Positions 33,567-41,216 of a DNA stretch of 64,000 nucleotides are shown one piece after another. This DNA is from Thioclava sp. ES.031 (GTDB lineage: Bacteria > Pseudomonadota > Alphaproteobacteria > Rhodobacterales > Rhodobacteraceae). The translations under genes were made by a program, and so were the position numbers. The stretch spans positions 1,870,001 to 1,934,000 of the forward strand of contig NZ_PDJO01000001.1 in assembly GCF_002563775.1 (NCBI RefSeq), given 5' to 3'. The notes under the pieces were generated by a model. It searched no databases. It saw only the letters and a list, made by a program, of their open reading frames with translations, and was not told the DNA's origin. Position 1 is the stretch's first letter, and each line of letters starts with the position of its first letter.

Positions 33567-35138
33567 TCAGCTTGACGGACTGAAGTTCCACGGGAGAAGT
33601 TCGTCGATGCGGCCTTGCGGATGGCCGGCGGCGATGGCCTCGAGGAGGGCCTTGAGATAGGCGAAGGGCTCGACGCCGTTGATCTTTGCGGTCTCGATGA
33701 GCGACGCGATGCGTCCCCAAGCGCGCCCGCCTTCGTCATGTCCGGCGAACAATGCGTTCTTCCTGTTCAGAGCGATGGGCCGGATCAGGTTCTCCACGCT
33801 GTTGGAGTCGATCTCCACCCGCCCATCGTGCAGGAAGGTCTGGAGCCCGTCCCAGTGACGGTGGATGTAAGCGAGCTTCTCGCCCAGGCGCGACTTGGCG
33901 GAGATACGCAGACGTTGCTGTTGTAGCCATTCACCGAACTCGACCACGAGGGGCGCGGTGCGCGCCTGCCGGGCCGAGAGCCGCTGTCCCGGCGCCGTGC
34001 CGCGGATGTCGGCCTCGATCTTGTAGAACTCGGCGATGCGGCGCAGCCCCTCGGCGGCGATCTCGGAGCCGTCGCGGTCGAAGACCTCCTTCAGCTTGCG
34101 CCGGGCGTGGGCCCAGCAATGCGCCACGCGGATCGGGTCGCCACCCTTGCGGGCGGGACGCGTCAAACGGTTGTAACCCTGGTAGCCATCGAGCTGCAGG
34201 ATGCCGTCGAAGCCGTGCAAAATCTTCTCCGCGTTCTCCCCGGCGCGGCCGGGCGCGTAGAAGAAGACCACGCCCGGTGGATCATCTCCGCCCCATGACC
34301 GGTCGTCACGGGCGAGCGCCCAGAGATATCCCGTCTTGGTCCGGCCGCGCCCCGGATCCAGCACAGGGGCGGTGGTCTCATCCATGAAGAGCTTGGTCGA
34401 CGTCTTCAGATGCTCGGCCAGCCGGTCGACGACGGGACCGAGATGGAAGGCGGCGGTGCCGACCCAGTCGGCCAGCGTGCTGCGGTGGATCTCGATGCCC
34501 GATCGGGCAAGGATCCGGCTCTGCCGATACAAGGGCAAGTGGTCCGCATATTTGCTGATCAGGACATGCGCGATGGCGCCCTCGGTCGGCAGGCCGCCGT
34601 CGATGAGATGCGCCGGGGCGCTCGCCTGGGTCACGCCATCGGTGCAGGCGCGGCAGGCGTATTTGGGGCGAACCGTGACGAGCACGCGCAGCTGGGCGGG
34701 CACGATGTCCAGCCGCTCTGTGCGGTCCTCGCCGATCTTGTGCATCTCCCCGCAGCCACAAGGACATTGCAAACTGTCCGGCTCGATCACGCGCTCGATG
34801 CGCGGCAGGTCCTTGGGCAGGTTGCCTCGATTGCGCCGGGCTGCACGCCGGGGTCGGCTCTCGGACGGCGCTTGCGTCTCCCGCTTCTCCTCGGCTTCGG
34901 CGACCGCAATCTCGAGATCCTCGAACGCCAGCTGCCGGTCATCTTCGCTGAGCTTCTCGGACCGTTTGCCGTGGACTGCCTGGTTGAGTTCGGCGACCAG
35001 ATGCTCGAGGCGCTTGATGATCTCCTTGAGGCTGACCCTCTCACCTTTGAGCTCCTCATGCTCGCGCAGCAGCGCGGCGACAGCTTCGCGCTGCGCCTCG
35101 GGGATTGCGGACAGGTCAATGATCGCGGTGGATGGCAT
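33567..35138 (-). CDS. tnpC: IS66 transposase TnpC
   Basis: A 523-residue IS66-family transposase. An N-terminal leucine-zipper-like helical region and a zinc-binding stretch with two CxxC-like motifs precede the DDE catalytic domain: Asp in [16 protein letters not shown], Asp in [12 protein letters not shown], and Glu in [21 protein letters not shown]. Its own ribosome site and the preceding tnpB stop lie 55 bases upstream. It ends 29 bases inside the left terminus of the element. Codon use is GC-rich, unlike the AT-richer che genes it interrupts. Confidence 0.95.
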   Translation of the reverse strand: MPSTAIIDLSAIPEAQREAVAALLREHEELKGERVSLKEIIKRLEHLVAELNQAVHGKRSEKLSEDDRQLAFEDLEIAVAEAEEKRETQAPSESRPRRAARRNRGNLPKDLPRIERVIEPDSLQCPCGCGEMHKIGEDRTERLDIVPAQLRVLVTVRPKYACRACTDGVTQASAPAHLIDGGLPTEGAIAHVLISKYADHLPLYRQSRILARSGIEIHRSTLADWVGTAAFHLGPVVDRLAEHLKTSTKLFMDETTAPVLDPGRGRTKTGYLWALARDDRSWGGDDPPGVVFFYAPGRAGENAEKILHGFDGILQLDGYQGYNRLTRPARKGGDPIRVAHCWAHARRKLKEVFDRDGSEIAAEGLRRIAEFYKIEADIRGTAPGQRLSARQARTAPLVVEFGEWLQQQRLRISAKSRLGEKLAYIHRHWDGLQTFLHDGRVEIDSNSVENLIRPIALNRKNALFAGHDEGGRAWGRIASLIETAKINGVEPFAYLKALLEAIAAGHPQGRIDELLPWNFSPSS

Positions 35139-35192
35139 GGCCGGAGGCTACCCCGAAGCCGCCTCGAAGGCCCGCCTTTTCTCGTGCCTGAT

Positions 35193-35546
35193 TCACTCTG
35201 CCGCAGCCGGGCGGCGGATCTCCAGCGCCTTCACCTTGCGCCAGTCGAGCCCGGCGAACAGGGCCTCGAACTGCGCCCGGTTCAAAGTCATCACGCCGTC
35301 CCGAACCGCCGGCCAAGTGAAGGAACTCTCCTCAAGCCGCTTGTAGGCCATCACCAGCCCGGTGCCGTCCCAGAAGAGTATCTTCAGCCTGTCTGCACGC
35401 TTCGCCCGGAACAAAAACACGGTGCCAGTGAACGGATCCTCCTTCAGGACCGATGCGACCTGCGCGGCGAGACCGTCGTGGCCTTTCCTGAAGTCGACCG
35501 GCTGGGTCGCCACGAGGATACGGACGGTGTGGGACGGCATCATCAC
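35193..35546 (-). CDS. tnpB: IS66 accessory protein TnpB
   Basis: A 117-residue IS66 Orf2-like protein with the family signature PVDFRKGHDGLAAQV and VFLFRAKRADRLKILFWDGTGL. It is required together with TnpA and TnpC for IS66 transposition. Start codons at 35546 (GTG), 35543 and 35540 (ATG) are all possible; its start overlaps the tnpA stop (TGATG), so the pair is translationally coupled. Confidence 0.92.
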   Translation of the reverse strand: MMMPSHTVRILVATQPVDFRKGHDGLAAQVASVLKEDPFTGTVFLFRAKRADRLKILFWDGTGLVMAYKRLEESSFTWPAVRDGVMTLNRAQFEALFAGLDWRKVKALEIRRPAAAE

Positions 35547-35974
35547 GAGGACGACCCGAGCGCATGGACGATCTCGGCAATCCGCACTGCCGGGGTGTCG
35601 GCGGCAAGCGCGATCGTCACGTCACCGAAGACGAGACGCAGACTGTCGTCCGACCGCCCCGAGGGCTGCGGCGCCTGCGGGGGCTTCGGCTCGCACAGGA
35701 CAACCGGCGCGAAGGCCGTCGGCTCATCCGACATCTCGGCGGCGGGCAGGACCAGCTTGCCCTCTTTGGCCAGGCATCGCCACGCCGACAACTGGTTCGG
35801 CTTCATCCCGTAACGCGCCGCCACGGCGTTGACCGTCGCGCCCGGCTCAAGTGTCTCCGCGACAGCCTGTGCCTTCACCTTCTCCGGCCACCGGCGGTGC
35901 CCGCTCTCGAAGATCTCAACTCCCAGCGATCTGAGAAACGCAGTCTGAGCATCCATTGCGAAACGCACTCCCAT
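35543..35974 (-). CDS. tnpA: IS66 accessory protein TnpA
   Basis: A 143-residue protein with a helix-turn-helix of the transposase-8 type: RWPEKVKAQAVAETLEPGATVNAVAARYGMKPNQLSAWR. It matches TnpA of IS66 elements, the likely end-binding protein. It is the first gene inside the right terminus of the element. The start at 35974 or at the ATG 18 bases downstream are both plausible. Confidence 0.88.
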   Translation of the reverse strand: MGVRFAMDAQTAFLRSLGVEIFESGHRRWPEKVKAQAVAETLEPGATVNAVAARYGMKPNQLSAWRCLAKEGKLVLPAAEMSDEPTAFAPVVLCEPKPPQAPQPSGRSDDSLRLVFGDVTIALAADTPAVRIAEIVHALGSSS

Positions 35975-36463
35975 CTTGAGATGGGTATCACCTCGCAGTC
36001 CGCGCCGGCGCAGACAACGTGCCGCTCAGACACCGCTTACTGTGAATGCGATGGAATTGCTGATCAACGAACTGATCAAACATGGCGCGCAGCGCAGTGA
36101 ACTTCGCGCGAAGCTCTTTGGTGGCGCGCGCATGGTCAACGGTCTGTCGGATATTGGTTTGAAGAACAGTGAGTTTTCGATCGAGTTTCTTGCGAAAGAA
36201 CGGATTCCCTGTGTCAGTCAAAGCTTGGGGGGCTCCCAAGCGCGTCGTGTCGAGTTTTGGCCTGATAGTGGGCGAGCGCGCCAGAAATTGCTTGGGGATG
36301 CAGAAGTCTTTGAGCGCGACATTGCTCCCGTGCCCGCTCGTGATATCGAGCTGTTCTGATGCCGGCGGTGCTAGGCATCGAACGACTTTGCTGATGGAGT
36401 ACGACCGGATTGGCTCTTGATGAAGAGATTTGTCAATCTTGGCACGCAATCAACGTCGACGCG

Positions 36464-36826
36464 TCAAAACCAGCTCACATCACCATCAGAGGCGCGTGCC
36501 TGAATTTCCGTCGGGTGGCGCGGGTCGAGCGAGACAGCGATGTCTTGAAGTCGGACTGCCGCAAAAATTCCATCAGCTTCACAGTCCAAGTGGGTTGGTA
36601 TCTTCGTGGACAACATACCAACGAAAGCGCCAAGGTCTTCTAGAGATTGGGTGATGCGGTCGATGCTTTGGATATCTTGAATGATCTGCGGAGAGAGATC
36701 TCCGTCCATACCGCTCGCCGAAAGTGCGCGTTGGAGCGCAACAGACAAACGCGCGAGCGCTTCCAACTCACGCCCGACGCGCGCAGTGAGGTCTGCAATC
36801 GGAAGTCGGCGTCGTTGTTGGTGCAT
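36464..36826 (-). CDS. Small helical protein with a DxxxQ motif, CheT-like candidate
   Basis: A 120-residue, mostly helical protein. The central helix reads QDIQSIDRITQSLEDLGAF; Asp56 and Gln60 form a DxxxQ pattern like that of CheZ, CheX and FliY CheY-phosphatases, and, as I recall it, of the small Sinorhizobium CheT protein. It is last in the minus-strand che arm, directly after the receiver gene: its start overlaps the receiver stop (TAATG at 36824-36828), so it is translationally coupled to cheY2. The IS in cheY2 probably cuts it off from the operon promoter. It is not recognisable as CheZ, being much shorter. Function is inferred from the motif and place only. Confidence 0.55.
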   Translation of the reverse strand: MHQQRRRLPIADLTARVGRELEALARLSVALQRALSASGMDGDLSPQIIQDIQSIDRITQSLEDLGAFVGMLSTKIPTHLDCEADGIFAAVRLQDIAVSLDPRHPTEIQARASDGDVSWF

Positions 36827-37078
36827 TACAGACGTCCCACAACGGCTTCGATACAGGCTTTTAGTTCGGGCGGGGTAAACGGTTTCTTGATGAAGTTATT
36901 CATTCCGAGCCGCCTGCCAGTGTCGACGATTTCACGATCGGCGCGCCCGGTGATCAAGATAAAGCCCAAGCCCTTGGTGCGGGCATTTTTCCGCATGGTG
37001 AGCTACCCCCTGAAATTCGGACACTGACATAAGCTACGATTTGCAGTCTGCTGATCTTCGACGAGAAGGAGATCAGAG

Positions 37079-37372
37079 ATGTCGAAACGCAAGCAGCACG
37101 CGCCCGAGTTCAAGGCAAAGGTCGCGCTGGAAGCCCTGAAGGGTGAAGAGACAGCGGCCGAGCTGGCGAGCCGGTTCGGGGTGCATCCAACGATGATCCA
37201 TCAATGGAAGCGGGCCTTGCTCGAAGGCGCGTCGGGCGTGTTCGAGCGCGGGGGCCGAAGGAAGCCCGAGATCGACGAGGAGCAGGTGAAGGAGCTCCAC
37301 GCCAAGATCGGGGAGCTGGCGGTGGCCAACTCTTTTTTGGAACGAAAGCTGAAGCCTTGGGGCGGGAAGTGA
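37079..37372 (+). CDS. IS3-family OrfA
   Basis: A 97-residue protein with an N-terminal helix-turn-helix (HAPEFKAKVALEALKGEET, then AAELASRFGVHPTMIHQWK) and a leucine-zipper-like helix (EEQVKELHAKIGELAVANSF). It binds the IS ends and can be fused to OrfB by -1 frameshifting at the CTTTTTTGG run near 37332-37340. Strong ribosome site AAGGAG upstream. Confidence 0.9.
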   Translation: MSKRKQHAPEFKAKVALEALKGEETAAELASRFGVHPTMIHQWKRALLEGASGVFERGGRRKPEIDEEQVKELHAKIGELAVANSFLERKLKPWGGK

Positions 37373-37380
37373 GGCGTGGC

Positions 37381-38232
37381 ATGATCGAGCCGAACCATTC
37401 GGATCTGTCGATTGGGCAGCAGTGCAAGCTGCTGTCGATCGCACGCTCATCCTATTACTACGAGCCGAAGGGCGAAACCGAACAGAACCTCGGCCTGATG
37501 CGGCAGATCGACGAGCAGTTCCTGGAGACCCCGTTCTTCGGTGTCCGCCAGATGACCTGGCACCTGCGTAACGACGGCCACCTGGTGAACGAGAAGCGGA
37601 TACGGCGACTGATGCGCCTGATGGGGCTCATGCCGATTTACCAGAAACCCAACACAAGCAGGCCGGCGAAGGGGCACAAGACCTATCCCTACCTGCTGCG
37701 AGGTCTGCGGGTGGATCGCCCGAACCAGGTCTGGTGCTCGGATATCACCTACCTGCCCATGCGGCGCGGGTTCCTCTACCTCGTGGCGATCATGGACTGG
37801 CACACCCGCAAGGTTCTGTCTTGGCGGATCTCGAACACCCTGGAGGCCGACTTCTGTGTCGAGGCGCTGAACGAAGCCATCCACAAGTTCGGCCCGCCCG
37901 AGATAATGAATACGGATCAGGGTTCTCAGTTCACGTCCTTCGCTTGGACGGATCGGCTCCGCCGGTCGGGCGTGCGCATCTCGATGGATGGGAAAGGCCG
38001 ATTCCTCGACAACATCTTCATCGAGCGGCTGTGGCGAACCCTGAAATACGAATGCGTCTACCTGCATGCCTGGGAGACAGGATCGGAGACAAAGGCGGCG
38101 ATCCGGAAATGGATGACCTTCTACAACCACCAGCGCCCTCACTCAGCCCTCGGCGGCAAGCCACCGGCGCTGGTCTATTGGCAGAGACATGATATCAACC
38201 AACCCGATCAGCAGGTGCAAAGAGTAGCTTAA
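37381..38232 (+). CDS. IS3-family OrfB, DDE transposase
   Basis: A 283-residue catalytic subunit from the first in-frame ATG; the frame is open upstream to 37204 and overlaps orfA, so the natural product is an OrfA-OrfB fusion made by -1 frameshifting at the T6 tract. The retroviral-integrase fold shows Asp in WCSDITYLP, Asp in MNTDQGSQFTS, and Glu in FIERLWRTLKYE, the DD35E triad. The C-terminus has YNHQRPHSALGGKPP, typical of IS3 elements. Confidence 0.93.
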   Translation: MIEPNHSDLSIGQQCKLLSIARSSYYYEPKGETEQNLGLMRQIDEQFLETPFFGVRQMTWHLRNDGHLVNEKRIRRLMRLMGLMPIYQKPNTSRPAKGHKTYPYLLRGLRVDRPNQVWCSDITYLPMRRGFLYLVAIMDWHTRKVLSWRISNTLEADFCVEALNEAIHKFGPPEIMNTDQGSQFTSFAWTDRLRRSGVRISMDGKGRFLDNIFIERLWRTLKYECVYLHAWETGSETKAAIRKWMTFYNHQRPHSALGGKPPALVYWQRHDINQPDQQVQRVA

Positions 38233-38507
38233 ATTACGCCAGATCCTGTCCAAGAGACGGGGAGTAGCTCATGGCTTGAAGGAATTGTAATCCGTCCATT
38301 CCCGGCATGTTGTAGTCAGAGATGACAAGGTGGACTGGCTTGGCCTCTAGGCTTTGAAGCGCGCTCTGGCCGTCAGTCGCATATCCGACTTGCCGGATGC
38401 CCATCGCGTCGAGCGCTTGCATAATAAGCCCCCGGCTCGTCGACATGTCGTCGACCACGAGGATACGCAATTGGTCTCTCAATGCCATGAAGTGAAATCC
38501 TGTCCGG

Positions 38508-39353
38508 TTAGATTGAGTTCAATTGATAAGTCGTGACGCCGGCGGTGCGGAGCTTCGTGTGTTTTCCGTCGGTTACGCGTTCAGAATGACCGACAAACAG
38601 GAAACCACCTGGCGTGAGCTGCTCCTCGAACCGCTCCCATAGCCGGGCCTGTGCCTCAGGAGCAAAATAGATGACGACATTTCGGCAGAAGATAACGTCG
38701 AATTTTCCGCGCATCGGCCAGGGATCATGGAGATTGAGTTCACGAAATTGGACGAGATCGCGGAGTCCCGAGGCGACCTGATAGTGTTCACCCTGCAGCT
38801 CGAAATATCTCTGTCGCAGAATATCCGGCACCGATTCGAGTGCGGCTGCGGGATAGCATCCCTTCGCACCGACGGCGATCATGAGAGGATCGATGTCGGA
38901 AGCGAGAATGCGCAGATCCAGATTGGCGAAATCAGGTGCGCTTTCGGCAATCGTCATGGCGATCGAATAGGCTTCTTGACCATTCGATGATCCCGCAGAC
39001 CAAAGTCGAACGCGACTGCCGCGCCGAGCAGCCTCCAGAAGGGAAGGAAGAACGTTTCTGCGCAGGGTTTCGAAGTGATGTTTCTCACGAAAAAAATGGG
39101 TCACGTTTGTGGTGAGCGCGGATATCATCTTACGGCGTTCATCGCGACCTGCATCGGAATTCACGAGCGTGATATAGTCCTTGTACTGCGCGAGCCCCAA
39201 GGCCCGGAGTCGCTTTGCGAGGCGGCTTTGCACCATTGAGGTTTTGCCGGGTGCGAGCACGATTCCTGTCGTCTCGTACAAGAGCTGTGCGATCGCACTG
39301 AACTCGGCATCGGTCGGCGTGACCTGCCCAAGGGTGGACGGGGGGGCGCTCAT
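38508..39353 (-). CDS. cheR: CheR protein-glutamate methyltransferase
   Basis: A 281-residue SAM-dependent methyltransferase that would methylate receptor glutamates. An N-terminal helical domain contains ISALTTNVTHFFREKHHFE; the catalytic domain has the SAM loop LWSAGSSNGQEAYSIAM, the ILASDIDPLMIAVG segment, and VIFCRNVVIYF. The family beta-subdomain (about residues 185-205) may recognise the DWEEF tail of the broken receptor upstream. It starts inside the cheW stop (ATGA at 39350-39353). The gene itself is intact, but the operon is cut by the IS in cheA upstream. Confidence 0.94.
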   Translation of the reverse strand: MSAPPSTLGQVTPTDAEFSAIAQLLYETTGIVLAPGKTSMVQSRLAKRLRALGLAQYKDYITLVNSDAGRDERRKMISALTTNVTHFFREKHHFETLRRNVLPSLLEAARRGSRVRLWSAGSSNGQEAYSIAMTIAESAPDFANLDLRILASDIDPLMIAVGAKGCYPAAALESVPDILRQRYFELQGEHYQVASGLRDLVQFRELNLHDPWPMRGKFDVIFCRNVVIYFAPEAQARLWERFEEQLTPGGFLFVGHSERVTDGKHTKLRTAGVTTYQLNSI

Positions 39354-39820
39354 GCGGCCTCGATTGCCTCTTGCGGCAATACGGACGTGAGGTCGAGTAT
39401 GCGGATCATCCGGCCTTCGACGATCGTAAGCGCAGAGATATAGCGTTGCGAGACGTCGGCATTGAGATCGGGCGGAGATTGCATCTCTGAGCGGGGCAGG
39501 GCGAGGATGTCGGAGACGGCATCGACGAGAAGCCCCGCGGTCTGGCCTCCAACTTGGACGACAATAATGACGTTCCGGGCATCTCCCGCGACGGGTTCCA
39601 TCCCGAGCCGGACCGAGAGGTCGACAACGGGCAGGACAGTGCCGCGCAGGTTAATTACGCCGCGGACGAAGGAGGGTGCGTGAGGCAGTGGCGTCGCGCG
39701 GGTCCAGCCGCGAATTTCGCGCACGGACATGATGTCGACGCTGTATTCTTCTTCGCCGAGGCGGAAGGAGAGAAGCTCGAGTTCAGCGGCATCGTTTTGG
39801 GGTGTGGTGTCTTCGGTCAT
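39350..39820 (-). CDS. cheW: CheW chemotaxis coupling protein
   Basis: A 156-residue adaptor that links CheA to receptors. It has the CheW fold with LELLSFRLGEEEYSVDIMSVREIRGW at the start and FVRGVINLRGTVLPVVDLSVRLGM, the typical receptor-binding segment, in the middle. Start ATG 39820 lies 3 bases after the cheA stop at 39824-39826. It is coupled to cheR. It remains intact, though it is downstream of the IS in cheA. Confidence 0.94.
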   Translation of the reverse strand: MTEDTTPQNDAAELELLSFRLGEEEYSVDIMSVREIRGWTRATPLPHAPSFVRGVINLRGTVLPVVDLSVRLGMEPVAGDARNVIIVVQVGGQTAGLLVDAVSDILALPRSEMQSPPDLNADVSQRYISALTIVEGRMIRILDLTSVLPQEAIEAA

Positions 39821-39965
39821 GGCTTATCCTGCGAGTGAAATATCTATGGCGCGGGTGTTGCCCGAGGCGGTTTGAACGAGATCGGCGGGGTCGAGAATGA
39901 GTGCAATTTGACCGTCGCCGAGAATCGTCGCGGCAGCGACGCCGGGAATATGGCCATAGGATTGC

Positions 39966-40030
39966 TGACCTGCCCCCCGCGGGATCCCTCAACGTAGTGT
40001 AGAGTCTGCGCCAACTCTGAAGGAGCAGAC
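39966..40030. repeat. 65-base inverted copy of the IS right terminus
   Basis: Identical over 65 bases to the reverse complement of 41219-41283, including the ribosome-site stretch GAAGGAGCAGAC that precedes orfA. It abuts the internal left terminus at 40031 with no bases between. Confidence 0.92.
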
Positions 40031-40056
40031 TGACCTGCCCCCCTTGGGTCCCTCGT

Positions 40057-40914
40057 TCATAACGAGAGTCTGCAGGTTTGCGATTGGTAGTCGGGTCGGT
40101 TGCTGTGGGCAAGCGCGCCGGGCGCGGAGCCCTCAAATTGCTCAAGCGCCCGGCGCGCTTCGAGCGGCGTCTGGTTTCCCAGAGACGAGTGCGGTCTGAC
40201 GGCGTTGTAGTCGTAGCGCCAGAGCGCCAAACTGCGCCGGGCATCGTCCAGGGTGTCGAAGATCTCCTCGTTTAATAATTCGTCGCGCAGGCTTCCGTTG
40301 AAGGACTCGATGAACGCGTTCTGCTGCGGCTTGCCGGGGTCGATGTAGTGCCAGGGAATGGCGTTCTGGTCGGCCCATCTCAGGATGGCCCGACTGGTGA
40401 ACTCCGTCCCGTTGTCGCTGACAATGCAAGCAGGCTTTCCGTAGATCCGCACCAGCGCATCCAGTTCACGGGCAACACGCGTGCCCGATATGCTGGTATC
40501 GGCGACCAGGCACAGGTTCTCTCTGCAACAATCGTCGATCACGGCCAAAATACGGAACTTGCGCGAGGCGCCGAAGCTGTCCGCCAGGAAGTCGAGCGAC
40601 CAGCGCGCATTGGGATGCGCCGCCGCAGGCATCGGTGTGCGTGACCCGCGAGCCCGCTTGCGTCCACGCCGTCGCTTCACCGATAACCCTTCCTCCCGAT
40701 AGAGCCGATACAGCTTCTTGTGGTTCATGGTCATGTCCTTGCGCTCCAGCAGGATGCCGATCCGGCGATAGCCAAACCGGCGCCGCTTCCCGGCGATCTC
40801 CTTCATCTCCTCGCGGATCTCGGGGCAGTCCGGCGGGCGTGTGCGCCGGACCGTCTTGGGGTCGACACCGACAAGCTGGCAGGCCCGACGCTGCGAGATG
40901 GCATGATCCCGCAT
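40057..40914 (-). CDS. IS407-group OrfB, DDE transposase
   Basis: A 285-residue catalytic subunit from the first internal ATG. The frame extends upstream across the orfA end, so a -1 frameshifted OrfA-OrfB product is likely. Motifs: Asp in [15 protein letters not shown], Asp in [14 protein letters not shown], Glu in [18 protein letters not shown], giving the DD35E triad, and [14 protein letters not shown] near the C-terminus. Motif wording and the 4-base target duplication fit the IS407 group of the IS3 family. Confidence 0.93.
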   Translation of the reverse strand: MRDHAISQRRACQLVGVDPKTVRRTRPPDCPEIREEMKEIAGKRRRFGYRRIGILLERKDMTMNHKKLYRLYREEGLSVKRRRGRKRARGSRTPMPAAAHPNARWSLDFLADSFGASRKFRILAVIDDCCRENLCLVADTSISGTRVARELDALVRIYGKPACIVSDNGTEFTSRAILRWADQNAIPWHYIDPGKPQQNAFIESFNGSLRDELLNEEIFDTLDDARRSLALWRYDYNAVRPHSSLGNQTPLEARRALEQFEGSAPGALAHSNRPDYQSQTCRLSL

Positions 40915-40952
40915 CGCCCTGAGCGCCGCCTCTCGCCGCCTGGTCAATGTCG

Positions 40953-41216
40953 TCAGTTCTTTCCCAGCAGATCCTTCAGAACCACGTTGTCGAGCATGGT
41001 GTCGGCCAACAGACGTTTGAGCTTGGCGTTTTCGTCTTCGAGCGCCTTCAGCCTGGCCGCCTCGGAGACCTCCATGCCACCATACTTGGCCTTGAACTTG
41101 TAAAAGGTCGCCGGGCTGAGGCCATGCCTGCGGCACACATCAGCTGTCGGCATGCCTGCCTCCTGCTCCTTGATCATCCCGATAATCTGCGCCTCGGTGA
41201 AACGGCTTTTTCTCAT
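40953..41216 (-). CDS. IS407-group OrfA
   Basis: An 87-residue helix-turn-helix protein: [20 protein letters not shown], then [20 protein letters not shown], followed by a leucine-zipper helix [20 protein letters not shown]. Typical OrfA of IS407-like elements. It starts just inside the right 65-base terminal repeat, whose AAGGAG serves as its ribosome site. Confidence 0.93.
   Translation of the reverse strand: MRKSRFTEAQIIGMIKEQEAGMPTADVCRRHGLSPATFYKFKAKYGGMEVSEAARLKALEDENAKLKRLLADTMLDNVVLKDLLGKN

Larger units (their letters stand above)
33538..36040 (-). mobile_element. IS66-family insertion sequence in cheD
   Basis: A 2503-base element. The ends begin GTAAGCGG in inverted orientation (33538-33545 and 36033-36040), a typical IS66 terminus, and the rest of the terminal region is partly matched. 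An 8-base target duplication TGTGAATG flanks it (33530-33537 and 36041-36048), the length expected for IS66. It carries intact tnpA, tnpB and tnpC on the minus strand, so it looks autonomous. Confidence 0.95.
33327..36359 (+). pseudogene. cheD: CheD chemoreceptor glutamine deamidase, split by IS66
   Basis: The first 70 codons (33327-33537) match Che[32 protein letters not shown] with the catalytic Cys in GSCV, and the His in GGMNHFLLP. An IS66-family element then intervenes. The frame resumes at 36049 with MELLINELIKHGAQRSELRAK and continues to 36359 (DIELF). Removing the IS and one TGTGAATG copy gives a 173-residue open frame, typical for CheD, so the break is recent. The Thr of the deamidase triad and much of the fold lie after the insertion, so the truncated product is unlikely to work. 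Confidence 0.9.
36999..38271 (+). mobile_element. IS3-family insertion sequence in the CheY-like gene
   Basis: A 1273-base element with terminal inverted repeats TGAGCTACCCCCTGAA and TGAGCTACTCCCCGTC (right end read inverted), starting TG and ending CA as in the IS3 family. A 3-base target duplication TGG flanks it (36996-36998 and 38272-38274). It carries overlapping orfA and orfB in different frames with a T6 slippery tract between them. Both frames are open, so it may be active. Confidence 0.93.
36826..38488 (-). pseudogene. CheY-like receiver, split by an IS3-family element
   Basis: The N-terminal part (38488-38272) reads MALRDQLRILVVDDMSTSRG with the phosphoacceptor Asp in VISDYNMPGMDGLQFLQAM. 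The C-terminal part (36998-36826) continues RKNARTKGLGFILITGRADR and NNFIKKPFTPPELKACIEA with the conserved Lys. Removing the IS and one TGG copy gives a 128-residue receiver in frame. The insertion point is between the phosphorylation site and the signalling Thr/Lys, so the truncated product cannot fold as a receiver. It is distinct in sequence from the intact CheY at 43394-43759. Confidence 0.9.

Noticed and set aside
36360..36463. A gene or terminator between cheD and the DxxxQ protein
   Set aside because: No start with a ribosome site, no coding motif and no clear hairpin.
37204..38232. Separate gene from 37204 unrelated to the IS
   Set aside because: It is the orfB frame of the IS3 element, overlapping orfA and joined to it by a slippery T6 tract.
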